Positions 8,961-19,562 are shown, numbered from the stretch's first letter. The stretch: DNA of 64,000 nucleotides from Labedella endophytica (GCF_003990045.1 NZ_RZGZ01000001.1:558001-622000); one strand, 5' to 3'. The notes: generated by a model not told the origin, from the sequence alone. Made by a program: numbers and translations.

Positions 8961-9518
8961 ATGCTTTTCGCCCATGACACCGAGGTATCGCTCGTCGCGG
9001 CGGCGCTGCTCGTCAACACGTTGCCGGCGGCGTCGCGTTCGCGGGACGATGAACTGACGAGCCCGGCCGATCTCGTGTCCTTTCTCGACGCCGAGGAGTT
9101 CACCGGTTCGCGATTCGGCACGGAGGAGGAACTCCAGGCTGTCCGGGCGTTGCGCCCGCGGTTGCGCGCGATCTGGCTCGCCGAACGCGACGCGGCGGTG
9201 GACGGCGTCAACGCCCTCCTCCGTGAGGGAGCGGCGCTTCCTCAGCTGCAGCGGCACGACGGATTCGACTGGCACATCCACGCGACGGAGTCGGACGCGC
9301 CTGTCGTGACGCGCCTCCAGGTTGAGGCGGCGATGGCGTTCGTCGACGTCCTGCGCTCGGACGAGTGGAACCGCATGCGCGAGTGCGCGGCCCCGGATTG
9401 CGAGGCGGTCCTCGTGGACCTGTCGCGGAACAGGTCGAAGCGCTACTGCGACGTCGGGAACTGCGGCAACCGCATGAACGTGAACGCCTACCGGGAGCGC
9501 CGCGCCGGCTCGGCCTGA
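8961..9518 (+). CDS. CGNR zinc-finger (ABATE domain) putative regulator
   Basis: A 185-residue protein. The N-terminal two-thirds is the ABATE-type helical domain; the C-terminus has the CGNR zinc finger: ECAAPDCEAVLVDLSRN then KRYCDVGNCGNRMNVNAYRER, with four Cys and the CGNR tetrapeptide. Members are seen as transcription regulators, often divergent from transporters. ATG 8961 is chosen over ATG 8946 because AGGAG lies five bases before it. The divergent EamA gene and the shared operator-like repeats indicate that it regulates that exporter and itself (inference). Confidence 0.88.
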   Translation: MLFAHDTEVSLVAAALLVNTLPAASRSRDDELTSPADLVSFLDAEEFTGSRFGTEEELQAVRALRPRLRAIWLAERDAAVDGVNALLREGAALPQLQRHDGFDWHIHATESDAPVVTRLQVEAAMAFVDVLRSDEWNRMRECAAPDCEAVLVDLSRNRSKRYCDVGNCGNRMNVNAYRERRAGSA

Positions 9519-9551
9519 TTCCTATCCCGCGGAGACCGGGCGAAAGGCGGC

Positions 9552-10547
<996 letters not shown>

Positions 10548-10591
10548 CTAGGCGTCGGGGACGGGTCGATCGAGGGTGGGAGGGATCAACC

Positions 10592-11047
10592 TCAGCCGCG
10601 AGCGACGGCGTGTTCGGCGACGGTCGCTCCGGCTTCGAGAGAGGCGAGCGCGCGGCGTAGGGCCGTGCTCGACGTGGACATCGTGTACGGGAAGTAGACG
10701 ACCTCGACGCCTACCTCGGCGAACTGCTGCTCGAGGGCGAGTCCCTGTGGGGTGCCGCGCCAGTCGTCGCCCTTGAAGAAGGTCGTGAAGCGCAGTCGCT
10801 CCCACATCTCCATCTTCGACGAGAGGTCCTCGGCCACGACCTGGTCGACATAGCGGATGTTGCCGACGATCTCCATGCGCTCGGCGAGCGGGATGACGGG
10901 GGTCACCTTCTTGCGCGAGATGAGGAGTTCGTCGCTCACGACGCCGGCGATGAGGTAGTCGCACGCGCTCTTGGCGTGCTTCAGGATGTTGAGGTGGCCG
11001 ACGTGGAAGAGGTCGTAGGCCCCGGCGGCGTATCCGATGCGGATCAT
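10592..11047 (-). CDS. Cytidylyltransferase (TagD/RfaE-type nucleotidyltransferase)
   Basis: A 151-residue protein with the full nucleotidyltransferase signature: GAYDLFHVGHLNILKHAK at residues 9-26 (HVGH is the nucleotide-binding HxGH), RYVD near 65, FKGDDWRGT near 90, and TSSTALR near 129, the counterpart of ISSTEIR. Close relatives make CDP-glycerol or other CDP-alcohols from a phospho-alcohol and CTP. It is divergent from a CDP-alcohol phosphatidyltransferase, which would use such a product. The exact phospho-alcohol is not known. RBS AGGGG lies seven bases before ATG 11047. Confidence 0.88.
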   Translation of the reverse strand: MIRIGYAAGAYDLFHVGHLNILKHAKSACDYLIAGVVSDELLISRKKVTPVIPLAERMEIVGNIRYVDQVVAEDLSSKMEMWERLRFTTFFKGDDWRGTPQGLALEQQFAEVGVEVVYFPYTMSTSSTALRRALASLEAGATVAEHAVARG

Positions 11048-11289
11048 GCTGCACCCCTGCTCTCGTGGTGGTGGGCGTCGGCGACGCGATCGCGCGGCCG
11101 TGAAGTCGAGGGAACCTCAGGTGAGGAACTCTCACGATCATAACGACGGGAGCCGCGCGCGGCGAGAAAACCCCGTGAACTGGGGGGAGTACGAGCTGAG
11201 GGATCCTCGTTATTCGTCTGCCGCCTTCTGTAACGTGGAATCGGTCGCGCTCCGGGAGGAGCGTGTCCGGACCCGAACGAGGAGTGACC

Positions 11290-12054
11290 ATGACGACCAT
11301 CGAGCGTCCCACCGAGGGGTATCGCGCCACCGTCGCGCGGCTCGCGTCGGCCCAGAAGGGCGCGGCCAGCGGCGCGCCCGCCTACTCCATCTACGTCAAT
11401 CGCAAGCTCGGTCGCTTCATCGCGGCCGCCGCCTACCGTGCGGGCATGACACCCAATGCGGTCACGGGGGTGAGCGCCCTCCTCACCTTCACGGGAATCG
11501 CGCTCCTCGCCACCGTCCCGCCCGTCTGGTGGTCGGGCGTCCTCATCTGGATCCTGCTCGCCGCCGGATACGCCTTCGACTCGGCCGACGGTCAGGTCGC
11601 TCGGCTGCGCGGCGGCGGGTCCGCCGCGGGGGAGTGGCTCGACCACGTGGTCGACGCCCTCAAGATCTCGACGCTGCACATCGCCGTGCTCATCTCGGCC
11701 TACCGCTTCTTCGATCTCCCGACGGACGCCTGGCTGCTCGTGCCGATCGGTTTCTCGATCGTGGCCAATGTCACGTTCTTCGCGATGATCCTCAACGACC
11801 AGCTGAAGTACGTGCGCGGACGCAAGGGGACGGCTGAGGCCGGCGGGGGCTCGCGACTGAGATCGTTCCTCGTGATCCCCACCGATTACGGGCTGCTGTG
11901 CTTCGTGTTCGTCCTGCTCGGTGCCCCGATGGTGTTCTTCGCCGTGTATGCCCTGCTCTTCCTGGCGAACGCCGGCTTCCTGCTGCTCGCAGCGATCAAG
12001 TGGTTCAGAGACATGGTGGCGCTCGACGCGCCGGAAACGGAGGGGGCGCGATGA
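11290..12054 (+). CDS. CDP-alcohol phosphatidyltransferase family membrane protein
   Basis: A 254-residue integral membrane enzyme. The catalytic motif is complete: DSADGQVARLRGGGSAAGEW followed by LDHVVD, matching D-x2-DG-x2-AR-x8-G-x3-D-x3-D (residues about 96-121). Six or so membrane helices follow. Such enzymes join a CDP-activated alcohol and an acceptor alcohol with release of CMP. Divergence from the cytidylyltransferase suggests that the CDP-alcohol is made next door (inference). ATG 11290 is chosen with GAGGAG six bases upstream; GTG 11263 is an in-frame alternative. The stop overlaps the next start (ATGA). Confidence 0.9.
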   Translation: MTTIERPTEGYRATVARLASAQKGAASGAPAYSIYVNRKLGRFIAAAAYRAGMTPNAVTGVSALLTFTGIALLATVPPVWWSGVLIWILLAAGYAFDSADGQVARLRGGGSAAGEWLDHVVDALKISTLHIAVLISAYRFFDLPTDAWLLVPIGFSIVANVTFFAMILNDQLKYVRGRKGTAEAGGGSRLRSFLVIPTDYGLLCFVFVLLGAPMVFFAVYALLFLANAGFLLLAAIKWFRDMVALDAPETEGAR

Positions 12055-12752
12055 GCGACGAGACGCAGGACGAGGCGGGGGAGCCGCGCTCTACCGAGGA
12101 GAACGCGGAGGTCGAGGCCCACTCGCGTCGCCGGGCGCTCGTGATCCTCGTGGTCGTGGTCGTCGTCGCCCTCGTGGGCGCGCTCGTGGCCTGGTCGATC
12201 GCGTCCAACGCGCAGGCCCCGGCCGCGACGGCATCGGCCTCCGCGAGTGCCTCGTCGGGTGCGTCCGATCCGGACGCGAGCGACGAACCGGCCGACCCGG
12301 GCGCGCCCGATGAGTCCGCCGACCCGGCCGACCCGGAGGCGGGCGGCGAGGTCACCGACGACATCCGGGAGTTCGACGACACGGCCCCCGTCGGCGACGG
12401 CGTCACCGTTGCGCTGTCCGACCTCGAGGCGGTGGAGGGAGAGGCGTCGATGCCGGGAGAGATCGCCGGGCCGTCCCTGCGCTTCACCGTCACCTTCGCG
12501 AACGACAGCGACGAGGCGTATTCGCTGCTCGGGGCTGTCACCAACGTCTACTTCGGTGCCGACCAGACCCCCGCGATCGAGCTCGCCGAGCCCGGCGGCG
12601 TCGCTCTGCCGTCCGAGGTCGCGCCCGGTGAGACGGTGACCGGCACCTTCGTCTACAACGTACCGACCGACGATCGTGGTCAGGTGCGGATCACCGTGGA
12701 CTACGCGGCCGCCGAGCCTGCCGTCGTCTTCGAGGGCGAGGCACCCCGCTAA
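12051..12752 (+). CDS. Single-pass membrane protein with secreted DUF4352-like beta domain
   Basis: A 233-residue protein. After an acidic 26-residue cytoplasmic start comes one membrane helix (residues about 27-50), then a low-complexity Ala/Ser/Asp/Pro stretch to about residue 105, then a beta-rich domain (GDGVTVALSDLEAVEGEASM, later RFTVTFANDSDEAYSL and GETVTGTFVYNVP) of the kind found in DUF4352/immunoprotective extracellular domains. Its start overlaps the phosphatidyltransferase stop by 4 nt, so the two are probably coexpressed. The function is unknown; a structural or ligand-binding role outside the membrane is inference. Confidence 0.75.
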   Translation: MSDETQDEAGEPRSTEENAEVEAHSRRRALVILVVVVVVALVGALVAWSIASNAQAPAATASASASASSGASDPDASDEPADPGAPDESADPADPEAGGEVTDDIREFDDTAPVGDGVTVALSDLEAVEGEASMPGEIAGPSLRFTVTFANDSDEAYSLLGAVTNVYFGADQTPAIELAEPGGVALPSEVAPGETVTGTFVYNVPTDDRGQVRITVDYAAAEPAVVFEGEAPR

Positions 12753-12771
12753 GCGCTCCACGATCGCCCAC

Positions 12772-12807
12772 GGCGGGCGGGGTCGACGATCGTCGACCCC
12801 GCCCGCC
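12772..12807. terminator. 36-bp perfect palindrome terminator
   Basis: Perfect self-complementary 36 nt centred on GTCGACGATCGTCGAC with GC-rich outer arms, 20 bp after the preceding stop. No T-run follows, but position and strength fit a terminator closing the two-gene run. From here to 13013 there is a non-coding leader before the giant surface protein; nothing else recognisable was seen in it. Confidence 0.75.
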
Positions 12808-13013
12808 CGTCGTCGTACGCCCCACGACTGCTCGAATCCCGCCCCTCCGACGGGGGGCGATTTCGGCCCCGAACGGGGGGGAGGGGAAAAACGTGAGGAA
12901 AGCTACCATTACGCATAGCACGATGTGAGTGGTCCTCAGGTACGACCCGAATCCGACCCGGACACCCGCACTCCGTCGCGCATCCTCTTCCCCTCAGAGA
13001 CGGCGAGTCCCCC

Positions 13014-16000
13014 ATGAGTCCATCGTTGTCGGTCCCCGAGACCGCGACCTCCGTTCCCCGGCCCCGACGAGCAGCGCGGCTCGTCGCCCTCGTCGGTGTC
13101 ACCGTTTCCGCCGTCGTGCTGAGCATGCTGTCCCTGCAGCCGGCCGTCGCGGACACGCTGCCCCTGGCAGGCACGCCCGAGACGGTGTCGTCCGATGCGC
13201 TTCCCGCCCCCCAGATCGACGGCGTCGTCTGGGACCAGGCGGTCATCGGCAACACGGTCTACGTCGCCGGCAAGTTCGAGACCGCGCGACCCGCCGGGTC
13301 GGCGGCCGGCGCGAACACGGTGGTGCGGAAGAACTTCCTCGCCTACGACCTGACGACGGGGGCCTTGCTGCCGTTCGCACCTCGCTTCAACCAGCAGGTC
13401 AAGGCGCTCGCGACCTCGCCCGACGGCACCCGGCTCTACGCGGGCGGCTACTTCACGACCGTCAACGACACGGCGCGTTCCTACATCGCGGCCTTCGACA
13501 TCCCCGGCAATTCGCTCTCGACGTTCGCCCCCAAGCTGAACCGCCGTGTCGAGGCGATCGTCGCGACGAACGCGACCGCCTTCGTCGGTGGCGCGTTCAC
13601 CGCCGTGGGAACGACCGAGCGCCTCCGTGGCGCCGCCTTCTCCCGCGCCGGGGTCCTGACGGCATGGACGCCGCGGATCGAGGGCGGATCGGTGAACGCC
13701 ATCACCCTGTCCCCGGATTCCTCGAAGGTCGTCGTCGGCGGGTCGTTCACGACCGTGAACGGCTCGAGCAACCCCGGGTACGGCCTCGCAGCCGTGGACA
13801 CGGCAGCCGGCGAGATCTTGCCGTGGGGAATCAACTCCCTCGTCCGTAACGGCGGTGAGGACGCCGCGATCCTGTCGCTCTCGTCCGACGGGACGAGCGT
13901 CTACGGCACCGGCTACGTCTTCGGCGACGGCGGCAACCTCGAGGGCGCCTTCAAGGCCGATTGGAACGACGGCAGCCTCCAGTGGGTCGAGGACTGCCAC
14001 GGCGACACGTATTCGGTCTCCGCGAGCTCCGATGTCGTCTACACGGCCGGTCACGCGCACTACTGCGGCAACCTCGGCGGCTTCCCTCAGACCGACCCGT
14101 GGGGTTTCCAGCGTGCCGTCGCGTTCACCAAGGCGACCACGCAGACGCTGACGGCCGACCCGCACGGCTACTACAACTACGCCGGCACCCCGGCCCCGTC
14201 GCTCCTCGACTGGTTCCCCACCTTCAACACCGGCTCGGCGTCCGGAGCGACCCAGGGTCCGTGGGACGTGCTCGTCGCCGGGAAGTACGTCCTCTACGGG
14301 GGCGAGTTCACGAGGGTCAACAACGTGGGCCAGCAGGGTCTCGTCCGATTCGCGACGAAGGACATCGCACCGAACACGGACGGTCCGCGACTCAACAGCA
14401 CGAACTTCATGCCCAATGTGGTGTCGTTCAGTGAGGGGACCGCGCGCATCGCCTGGCCGGCCAACCACGACCGGGACAACGCCCTCCTCACGTACCAGGT
14501 GATCCGGAACAACCAGACGGCCACCCCCGTCTACACGACGACGGCCCGGTCCAACTTCTACACGAGGCCGATCCTCTCCTTCACCGACACCGGGCTCACG
14601 CCGGGGGCGACCTACAACTACCGCATCCGGGCGATCGATCCCTACGGCAACGCGTCGCAGGGAAACCCGGTGACCGTCACGGTCGCGGCGAACGGATCCA
14701 TCAGCACGTACGCCCAGTCGGTGCTCGACGACAGCCCCACCTCGTTCTGGCCCCTCGGCGAAGCGTCCGGCACCGCCGGCTACGACTGGGCGGCCGGCGA
14801 CGACCTGACCCTCACGGGCAGCGTCACGCGTGGCACGACCGGTCAGTCCGCCGCCTCGAACGACACCGCGACGACCTTCTCGGGCGCCTCGGACACCTTC
14901 GGCGTCTCGACGGCCGCGCAGTCCGGGCCGAACACGTTCACCGCCGAGGCGTGGATCAAGACGTCCACGACCTCCGGTGGAAAGATCATCGGATTCGGCA
15001 ATGCGCGGACCGGTGACTCCGGTTCGTACGACCGCCACGTCTACATGGACAACTCCGGTCGGATCAACTTCGGCGTCTACACCGGCAACACGCAGGTCGT
15101 GACGAGCGGTTCGAGCTACAACGACGATCAGTGGCACCACGTGGTCGCGAGCATGGGACCGAGCGGCATGCAGCTGTATGTCGACTCGAAGAAGGTCGCG
15201 AGCCGCGCGGACACGACGGCCGGCCAGATCTTCACGGGCTACTGGCGCGTGGGCGGGGACAACCTCGGCGGCTGGCCGAACGGCCCGTCGAACAACCGCT
15301 TCACCGGCGCGATCGACGACGTCGCGGTGTACTCGAGCGTGCTGACGCGTCAGCAGATCGACGCGCACTACGTCGCGTCGGGCCGTGCTTCCACGATCCC
15401 CGTCGCCCCGACGGACGCCTACGGCGCCGCGGTCTTCACCCTCGAGCCGACGAGCTTCTGGCGACTCGGTGAGTCGAGCGGCTCCGTCGCAGCGGACTCC
15501 GGTCCGTTCGGCAACCCGGGCACCTACACGGGACTCGTGGAGAAGGGCGCCGCCGGCGCCATCTCCGGTACCTCCGACACGGCCGCTCGGTTCGCCCCCA
15601 CCGAGGAATGGTGGGGCTGGAACGAGTCCGGCGTCGCGAGTACGAACAGCTACGCGAACCCGACGACGTACGCCCTCGAGGCGTGGTTCAAGACCACGAC
15701 GACCCGCGGCGGCAAGATCATCGGCTTCGGTGCGAGCCCCACGGGCGGCTCCAACGGATACGACCGTCACATCTACATGGAGAACGACGGTCGCCTGACC
15801 TTCGGAACCTGGACGGGACAGTCGAACACCATCACGTCGAGCTCGGCGCTCAACGACGGGACGTGGCACCACGTCGTCGGCCAGCAGTCGTCCGCCGGTA
15901 TGAAGCTGTACGTCGACGGAGTCTCAGTCGGCACCAACCCGCAGACCGGTGCGCAGGACTACACCGGGTACTGGAGGGTCGGAGGCGACACGACGTGGGG

Positions 16001-18410
16001 CGGAACCGCTCCGTACTTCGCCGGCACGATCGACGAGGTCGCGGTGTACTCCGCGCCCCTCACGGACGGGCAGGTCGAGCAGCACCACACCCTCGGCCTC
16101 GGGACGGCGGCCAACGTCCTCCCGACCGCGTCCTTCACGGCAGGGGCGACCGACCTCTCGGTCGCGTTCGACGCAACGGCTTCGGCCGATTCCGACGGCA
16201 CCATCGTCTCCACCATGTGGGACTTCGGTGACGACACCCAGGGGACCGGTTCGATGGTCTCGCACTCCTACACGACGGGTGGCACGTACTCCGTGACCGT
16301 CACCGTGACGGACAACCGCGGGGGAACGGCGACGGAGACGCGCGACGTGACCGTCATCGCCCCCAACGCGGTACCCACCGCCTCGTTCACGGCGAGCGGC
16401 TCGGCCCTCACCGCTTCGTTCGACGCCTCGGCGTCGAGCGACCCGGACGGGACGATCGCGAGCTACGACTGGGCCTTCGGGGACGGGACCTCGGCGACGG
16501 GCGTGACCACCGACCACACCTACGGCGGCGCGGGCACCTTCGTGGTCACGCTCACCGTCACGGACAACCGTGGCGGGACGGCGACGACCACGCGGAACGT
16601 CACCGTCGAGGCCCCGGCCAACCAGAACCCCACGGCGAGCTTCACGGCCGCGGGTTCCGGGCTCGGCGTGAGCGTCGACGCGGCGACGTCGAACGACCCG
16701 GACGGGACCATCGCGTCCTACTCGTGGGAGTTCGGAGACGACGGGACGGCGACGGGCGCGACAGCGACGCACACCTATGCCGAAGCCGGCACCTACACCG
16801 TGACCCTCACCGTCACGGACGACAAGGGAGCCACGGCGCAGACCACCCGGTCCGTGACCGTGACGGCGCCACCCGTCTCCTCGACGATCGCCACGGACGC
16901 CTTCGAGCGCTCCGCGACGAGCGGCTGGGGCGCGGCGAACACCGGTGGTCCCTGGACCGTGACCGGCGGAGCCGCAGCGTTCTCCGTCGCCGGCGGTGAT
17001 GGTGTCATGACACTCGCAGCCGGTCAGACGCGCAACGCGCGCCTCGGGCAGGTCTCCGTCACCGACGTGACGCTCGCGGCCGACATCGCGACGCCGACCC
17101 TCGCGAACGGAGGCGGGTCGTACGTCTCCCTCGTCGCCCGCTCTGTCGACTCGTCGTACTACTCGGCCCGAGTGCGGATCCAGTCCGGAGCAGTCACGCT
17201 GCAGATCCTGCGCAACGGAACGGCGATCTCGCAGACGAACGTCGCGGGACTCACGGTGACGCCGAGCACCACCCTCCGACTGAAGGTGGAGGCGACCGGA
17301 ACATCGCCGACGACCATCCGGTCGAAGGTGTGGATCGCCGGGCAGACCGAGCCGGGGGCCTGGCAGCTCAGCACGACCGACTCGACCGCCGGCCTCCAAG
17401 CCGCCGGCCAGATCGGGATGACGGCCTACATCTCGGGCTCCACCACCAACGGCCCGATCCCGGTCCGGTTCGACGACCTCTCGGCCGTCGCCCCCGGCAC
17501 CGTGACCCCGCCGGTCGACGAGCCGGCGAACCAGGCCCCGACGGCCTCCTTCACGGCGGCTCCGACGGACCTCACGGTCGCGGTGAACGCGTCGGCCTCG
17601 GCCGATGCGGACGGGTCGATCGCGTCCTACGCGTGGAACTTCGGCGACGGCACGACGGGCACGGGGGTCTCGACCTCCCACCCGTACGCGGCGGCCGGCA
17701 CCTACACGGTGACGCTCACCGTGACGGACGACGACGGGGCGACCGCCTCGACGACCCGTTCCGTCGCGGTGGCCGCCCCCGCGGACGCCCAGACGGTCGC
17801 CGCAGACACGTTCGAGCAGCGCACGGTCGCGAACGGCTGGGGAACCAGCACGTCCGGCGCCCCCTGGACCACCGGAGGCTCCGCCTCGGGCTTCGGAGTG
17901 AACGGCGGTGCCGGTGTCATCACCAACGCAGCCGGAGCCTCGCGGTCCGTCTCGCTCAACTCGGTGTCGGAGACGGGTACCGACTCGACCGTGTCCTTCG
18001 TGGTCCCGGCGATCGCAACAGGAGGTGGGCAGTACGTCACGGTGGTCGGTCGACAGATCGGCTCCGAGAAGTACTCGGCCCTCGTGCTCCTGAACGCCAA
18101 CGGCACACTCCAGCTCCAGATCGCTCGCGGAGGGACGAAGCTCCAGACGCTGACCCTTCCGGGCACGACCTACCGGGCAGACAGCACCGTGACGGTCAGG
18201 GTGCAGGTGTCGGGCACATCTCCGACGACGATCCGCGCGAAGGCGTGGGTCGACGGGCAGAGCGAGCCAGACGCGTGGCAGCTCAGCCGCACGGACACCA
18301 CCGCCGTCCTCCAGGCCGCGGGGACGACGGGCCTCGTCTTCTACGTCTCGGGATCGAGCACGGCGCCGGCGTCGATCCGCTTCACGGACTACCTCGTGCG
18401 GAGGATCTGA
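13014..18410 (+). CDS. Giant secreted LamG/PKD surface protein
   Basis: A 1798-residue secreted protein. Order: signal peptide with cleavage after AVA near residue 46; beta-propeller of repeated TVYVAGKFET / RLYAGGYFTT / AFVGGAFTAVG blades (about 60-455); one FN3-like domain (457-560); two LamG/concanavalin domains (565-790 and 801-1024), each with a WHHV core; three PKD domains (1034-1290); a ~200-residue beta domain starting DAFERSATSGWG (1292-1494); a fourth PKD (1509-1594); and a second copy of that beta domain starting DTFEQRTVANGWG (1596-1798). No LPxTG motif or C-terminal helix is present, so it is released or held non-covalently. The folds suggest binding to polysaccharide (inference). 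The same beta domain recurs in the beta-helix protein at 24772-27471. Confidence 0.88.
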   Translation: MSPSLSVPETATSVPRPRRAARLVALVGVTVSAVVLSMLSLQPAVADTLPLAGTPETVSSDALPAPQIDGVVWDQAVIGNTVYVAGKFETARPAGSAAGANTVVRKNFLAYDLTTGALLPFAPRFNQQVKALATSPDGTRLYAGGYFTTVNDTARSYIAAFDIPGNSLSTFAPKLNRRVEAIVATNATAFVGGAFTAVGTTERLRGAAFSRAGVLTAWTPRIEGGSVNAITLSPDSSKVVVGGSFTTVNGSSNPGYGLAAVDTAAGEILPWGINSLVRNGGEDAAILSLSSDGTSVYGTGYVFGDGGNLEGAFKADWNDGSLQWVEDCHGDTYSVSASSDVVYTAGHAHYCGNLGGFPQTDPWGFQRAVAFTKATTQTLTADPHGYYNYAGTPAPSLLDWFPTFNTGSASGATQGPWDVLVAGKYVLYGGEFTRVNNVGQQGLVRFATKDIAPNTDGPRLNSTNFMPNVVSFSEGTARIAWPANHDRDNALLTYQVIRNNQTATPVYTTTARSNFYTRPILSFTDTGLTPGATYNYRIRAIDPYGNASQGNPVTVTVAANGSISTYAQSVLDDSPTSFWPLGEASGTAGYDWAAGDDLTLTGSVTRGTTGQSAASNDTATTFSGASDTFGVSTAAQSGPNTFTAEAWIKTSTTSGGKIIGFGNARTGDSGSYDRHVYMDNSGRINFGVYTGNTQVVTSGSSYNDDQWHHVVASMGPSGMQLYVDSKKVASRADTTAGQIFTGYWRVGGDNLGGWPNGPSNNRFTGAIDDVAVYSSVLTRQQIDAHYVASGRASTIPVAPTDAYGAAVFTLEPTSFWRLGESSGSVAADSGPFGNPGTYTGLVEKGAAGAISGTSDTAARFAPTEEWWGWNESGVASTNSYANPTTYALEAWFKTTTTRGGKIIGFGASPTGGSNGYDRHIYMENDGRLTFGTWTGQSNTITSSSALNDGTWHHVVGQQSSAGMKLYVDGVSVGTNPQTGAQDYTGYWRVGGDTTWGGTAPYFAGTIDEVAVYSAPLTDGQVEQHHTLGLGTAANVLPTASFTAGATDLSVAFDATASADSDGTIVSTMWDFGDDTQGTGSMVSHSYTTGGTYSVTVTVTDNRGGTATETRDVTVIAPNAVPTASFTASGSALTASFDASASSDPDGTIASYDWAFGDGTSATGVTTDHTYGGAGTFVVTLTVTDNRGGTATTTRNVTVEAPANQNPTASFTAAGSGLGVSVDAATSNDPDGTIASYSWEFGDDGTATGATATHTYAEAGTYTVTLTVTDDKGATAQTTRSVTVTAPPVSSTIATDAFERSATSGWGAANTGGPWTVTGGAAAFSVAGGDGVMTLAAGQTRNARLGQVSVTDVTLAADIATPTLANGGGSYVSLVARSVDSSYYSARVRIQSGAVTLQILRNGTAISQTNVAGLTVTPSTTLRLKVEATGTSPTTIRSKVWIAGQTEPGAWQLSTTDSTAGLQAAGQIGMTAYISGSTTNGPIPVRFDDLSAVAPGTVTPPVDEPANQAPTASFTAAPTDLTVAVNASASADADGSIASYAWNFGDGTTGTGVSTSHPYAAAGTYTVTLTVTDDDGATASTTRSVAVAAPADAQTVAADTFEQRTVANGWGTSTSGAPWTTGGSASGFGVNGGAGVITNAAGASRSVSLNSVSETGTDSTVSFVVPAIATGGGQYVTVVGRQIGSEKYSALVLLNANGTLQLQIARGGTKLQTLTLPGTTYRADSTVTVRVQVSGTSPTTIRAKAWVDGQSEPDAWQLSRTDTTAVLQAAGTTGLVFYVSGSSTAPASIRFTDYLVRRI

Positions 18411-18435
18411 CCGCCGTCACTCATCGATGAAGCCA

Positions 18436-18476
18436 CCGGGTGCGCATCCCTTCCCCCTCAGAGGGTGCGCACCCGG
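18436..18476. terminator. Terminator hairpin after the surface protein gene
   Basis: Inverted repeat CCGGGTGCGCA (18436-18446) / TGCGCACCCGG (18466-18476), 11-bp stem, 25 bp after the stop codon, followed by a weak T-containing stretch (TTCGTCGTCC). Confidence 0.7.
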
Positions 18477-18512
18477 TTCGTCGTCCGGCCGCTCGAGCGG
18501 TCGGTGAGAGCA

Positions 18513-18551
18513 CAGAACGCCCGACTCGTCGCCGTCGAGTCGGGCGTTCTG
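18513..18551. terminator. Terminator hairpin for the minus-strand glycosyltransferase run
   Basis: Inverted repeat CAGAACGCCCGACTC (18513-18527) / GAGTCGGGCGTTCTG (18537-18551), 15-bp perfect stem and 9-nt loop. It lies 34 bp downstream of the minus-strand glycosyltransferase stop, so it probably ends that transcript. Confidence 0.75.
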
Positions 18552-18584
18552 CGTGGTAGAAGCCCGCGGAGGGCGGCGGCGGCG

Positions 18585-19562
18585 TCAGCCTGCGTGGCGG
18601 GCTCGGCGTGCGCGACGGGCGAGCCGCCGGCCGTCGCGGAGGCCGCGGAGCGCGGCGCCGAGCGGGGCGGTGGATTGCAGGAGTTGCCGCCGGCCGCCCT
18701 GGAGCAGGATCTCCCAGGCGACGGCGCGGGAGTGGGACAGCCACGACCGGTAGTCCGCGTCCTCCAGATGGAGAGCGGCGAAGAGCAGTCGATTGCGGAT
18801 GTTGTAGTAGTAGTAGGTCGCCGACTTGGGCTCCCCGGCCGAGGAGTGACCGGCCGCTTGCGTACCGCCCTGAGCGTGCTCGGCCGTGACCTCGTCGAGG
18901 AGGACGAGCTCGCCGCCGGTCGCGACGACCCGATGGGAGAGATCGACGTCCTCCCAGTAGAGGAAGTAGTCGTCCGAGAAGCCTCCGGTGGCCTCCCAGA
19001 GTTCCTGCGACACCGCGAGGCACGCACCCGTGAGCCAGGGCTCGATGCGCTCCAGGGGGACGCCGTCGAGCCGTCTGCGACGGGACCGGATGCGGCCATC
19101 GTCGAGATAGAGGTCGGAACCGGCGAACCACACGGTCCCGTCCGGCCGCAGGATCTTCGGGGCGACGAGGGCGTTCGGGGTCTCGCGGACCCGCTCGAAG
19201 AGGGCGGCGGCCGCGTCGACCTCGATGATCGCGTCCGGGTTGAGCAGGAGGTAACGCGAGGCGCCGAGCGCGCGAGCCGCCTCCACGCCGCGGTTCATCC
19301 CGACGCCGAAGCCGAGATTGATCGGGGGCTCGTCGACGTGCCAGCCCTCGGCGGCGGCGAGGTGCCGCAGGTTCTCGCGCTCGAGGGGGTCGGTGTAGTT
19401 GTCGACGACGACGGCGACGATCCCGGGGGCCGCTCGCGTGAGGACGGTGAGGTTCTCCGCGAGGAGACTGCTCGAGCCGTAGTTGACGACGATCACGGCC
19501 GAGCCGTCGAACGGGCCGGCGCCGGGGGAGACTCCCGCCGGTGCCGTCTGATCCTGGCTCAT
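18585..19562 (-). CDS. Family 2 glycosyltransferase
   Basis: A 325-residue GT-A fold transferase. Seen: AVIVVNYGSSSLL at residues 22-34, VVVDNYTD, NLGFGVGMNRGVE, the metal-binding LLNPDAII (the DxD-like site), and GGFSDDYFLYWEDVDLSHRV, the catalytic ED region of rhamnosyltransferase-like GT2 proteins. It lacks membrane segments and would act on a lipid-linked sugar at the inner face of the membrane. Its start overlaps the stop of the upstream flippase gene by 4 nt. Sugar donor unknown, though the WEDVDL form is common in rhamnosyltransferases. Confidence 0.9.
   Translation of the reverse strand: MSQDQTAPAGVSPGAGPFDGSAVIVVNYGSSSLLAENLTVLTRAAPGIVAVVVDNYTDPLERENLRHLAAAEGWHVDEPPINLGFGVGMNRGVEAARALGASRYLLLNPDAIIEVDAAAALFERVRETPNALVAPKILRPDGTVWFAGSDLYLDDGRIRSRRRRLDGVPLERIEPWLTGACLAVSQELWEATGGFSDDYFLYWEDVDLSHRVVATGGELVLLDEVTAEHAQGGTQAAGHSSAGEPKSATYYYYNIRNRLLFAALHLEDADYRSWLSHSRAVAWEILLQGGRRQLLQSTAPLGAALRGLRDGRRLARRARRARHAG

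Noticed and set aside
12936-15872. 978-codon minus-strand frame under the surface protein gene
   Set aside because: Shadow of the LamG/PKD coding sequence; no start signals and Arg/Asp/Val-rich composition.
13014-18410. Sortase substrate
   Set aside because: No LPxTG-like motif or hydrophobic tail at the C-terminus.
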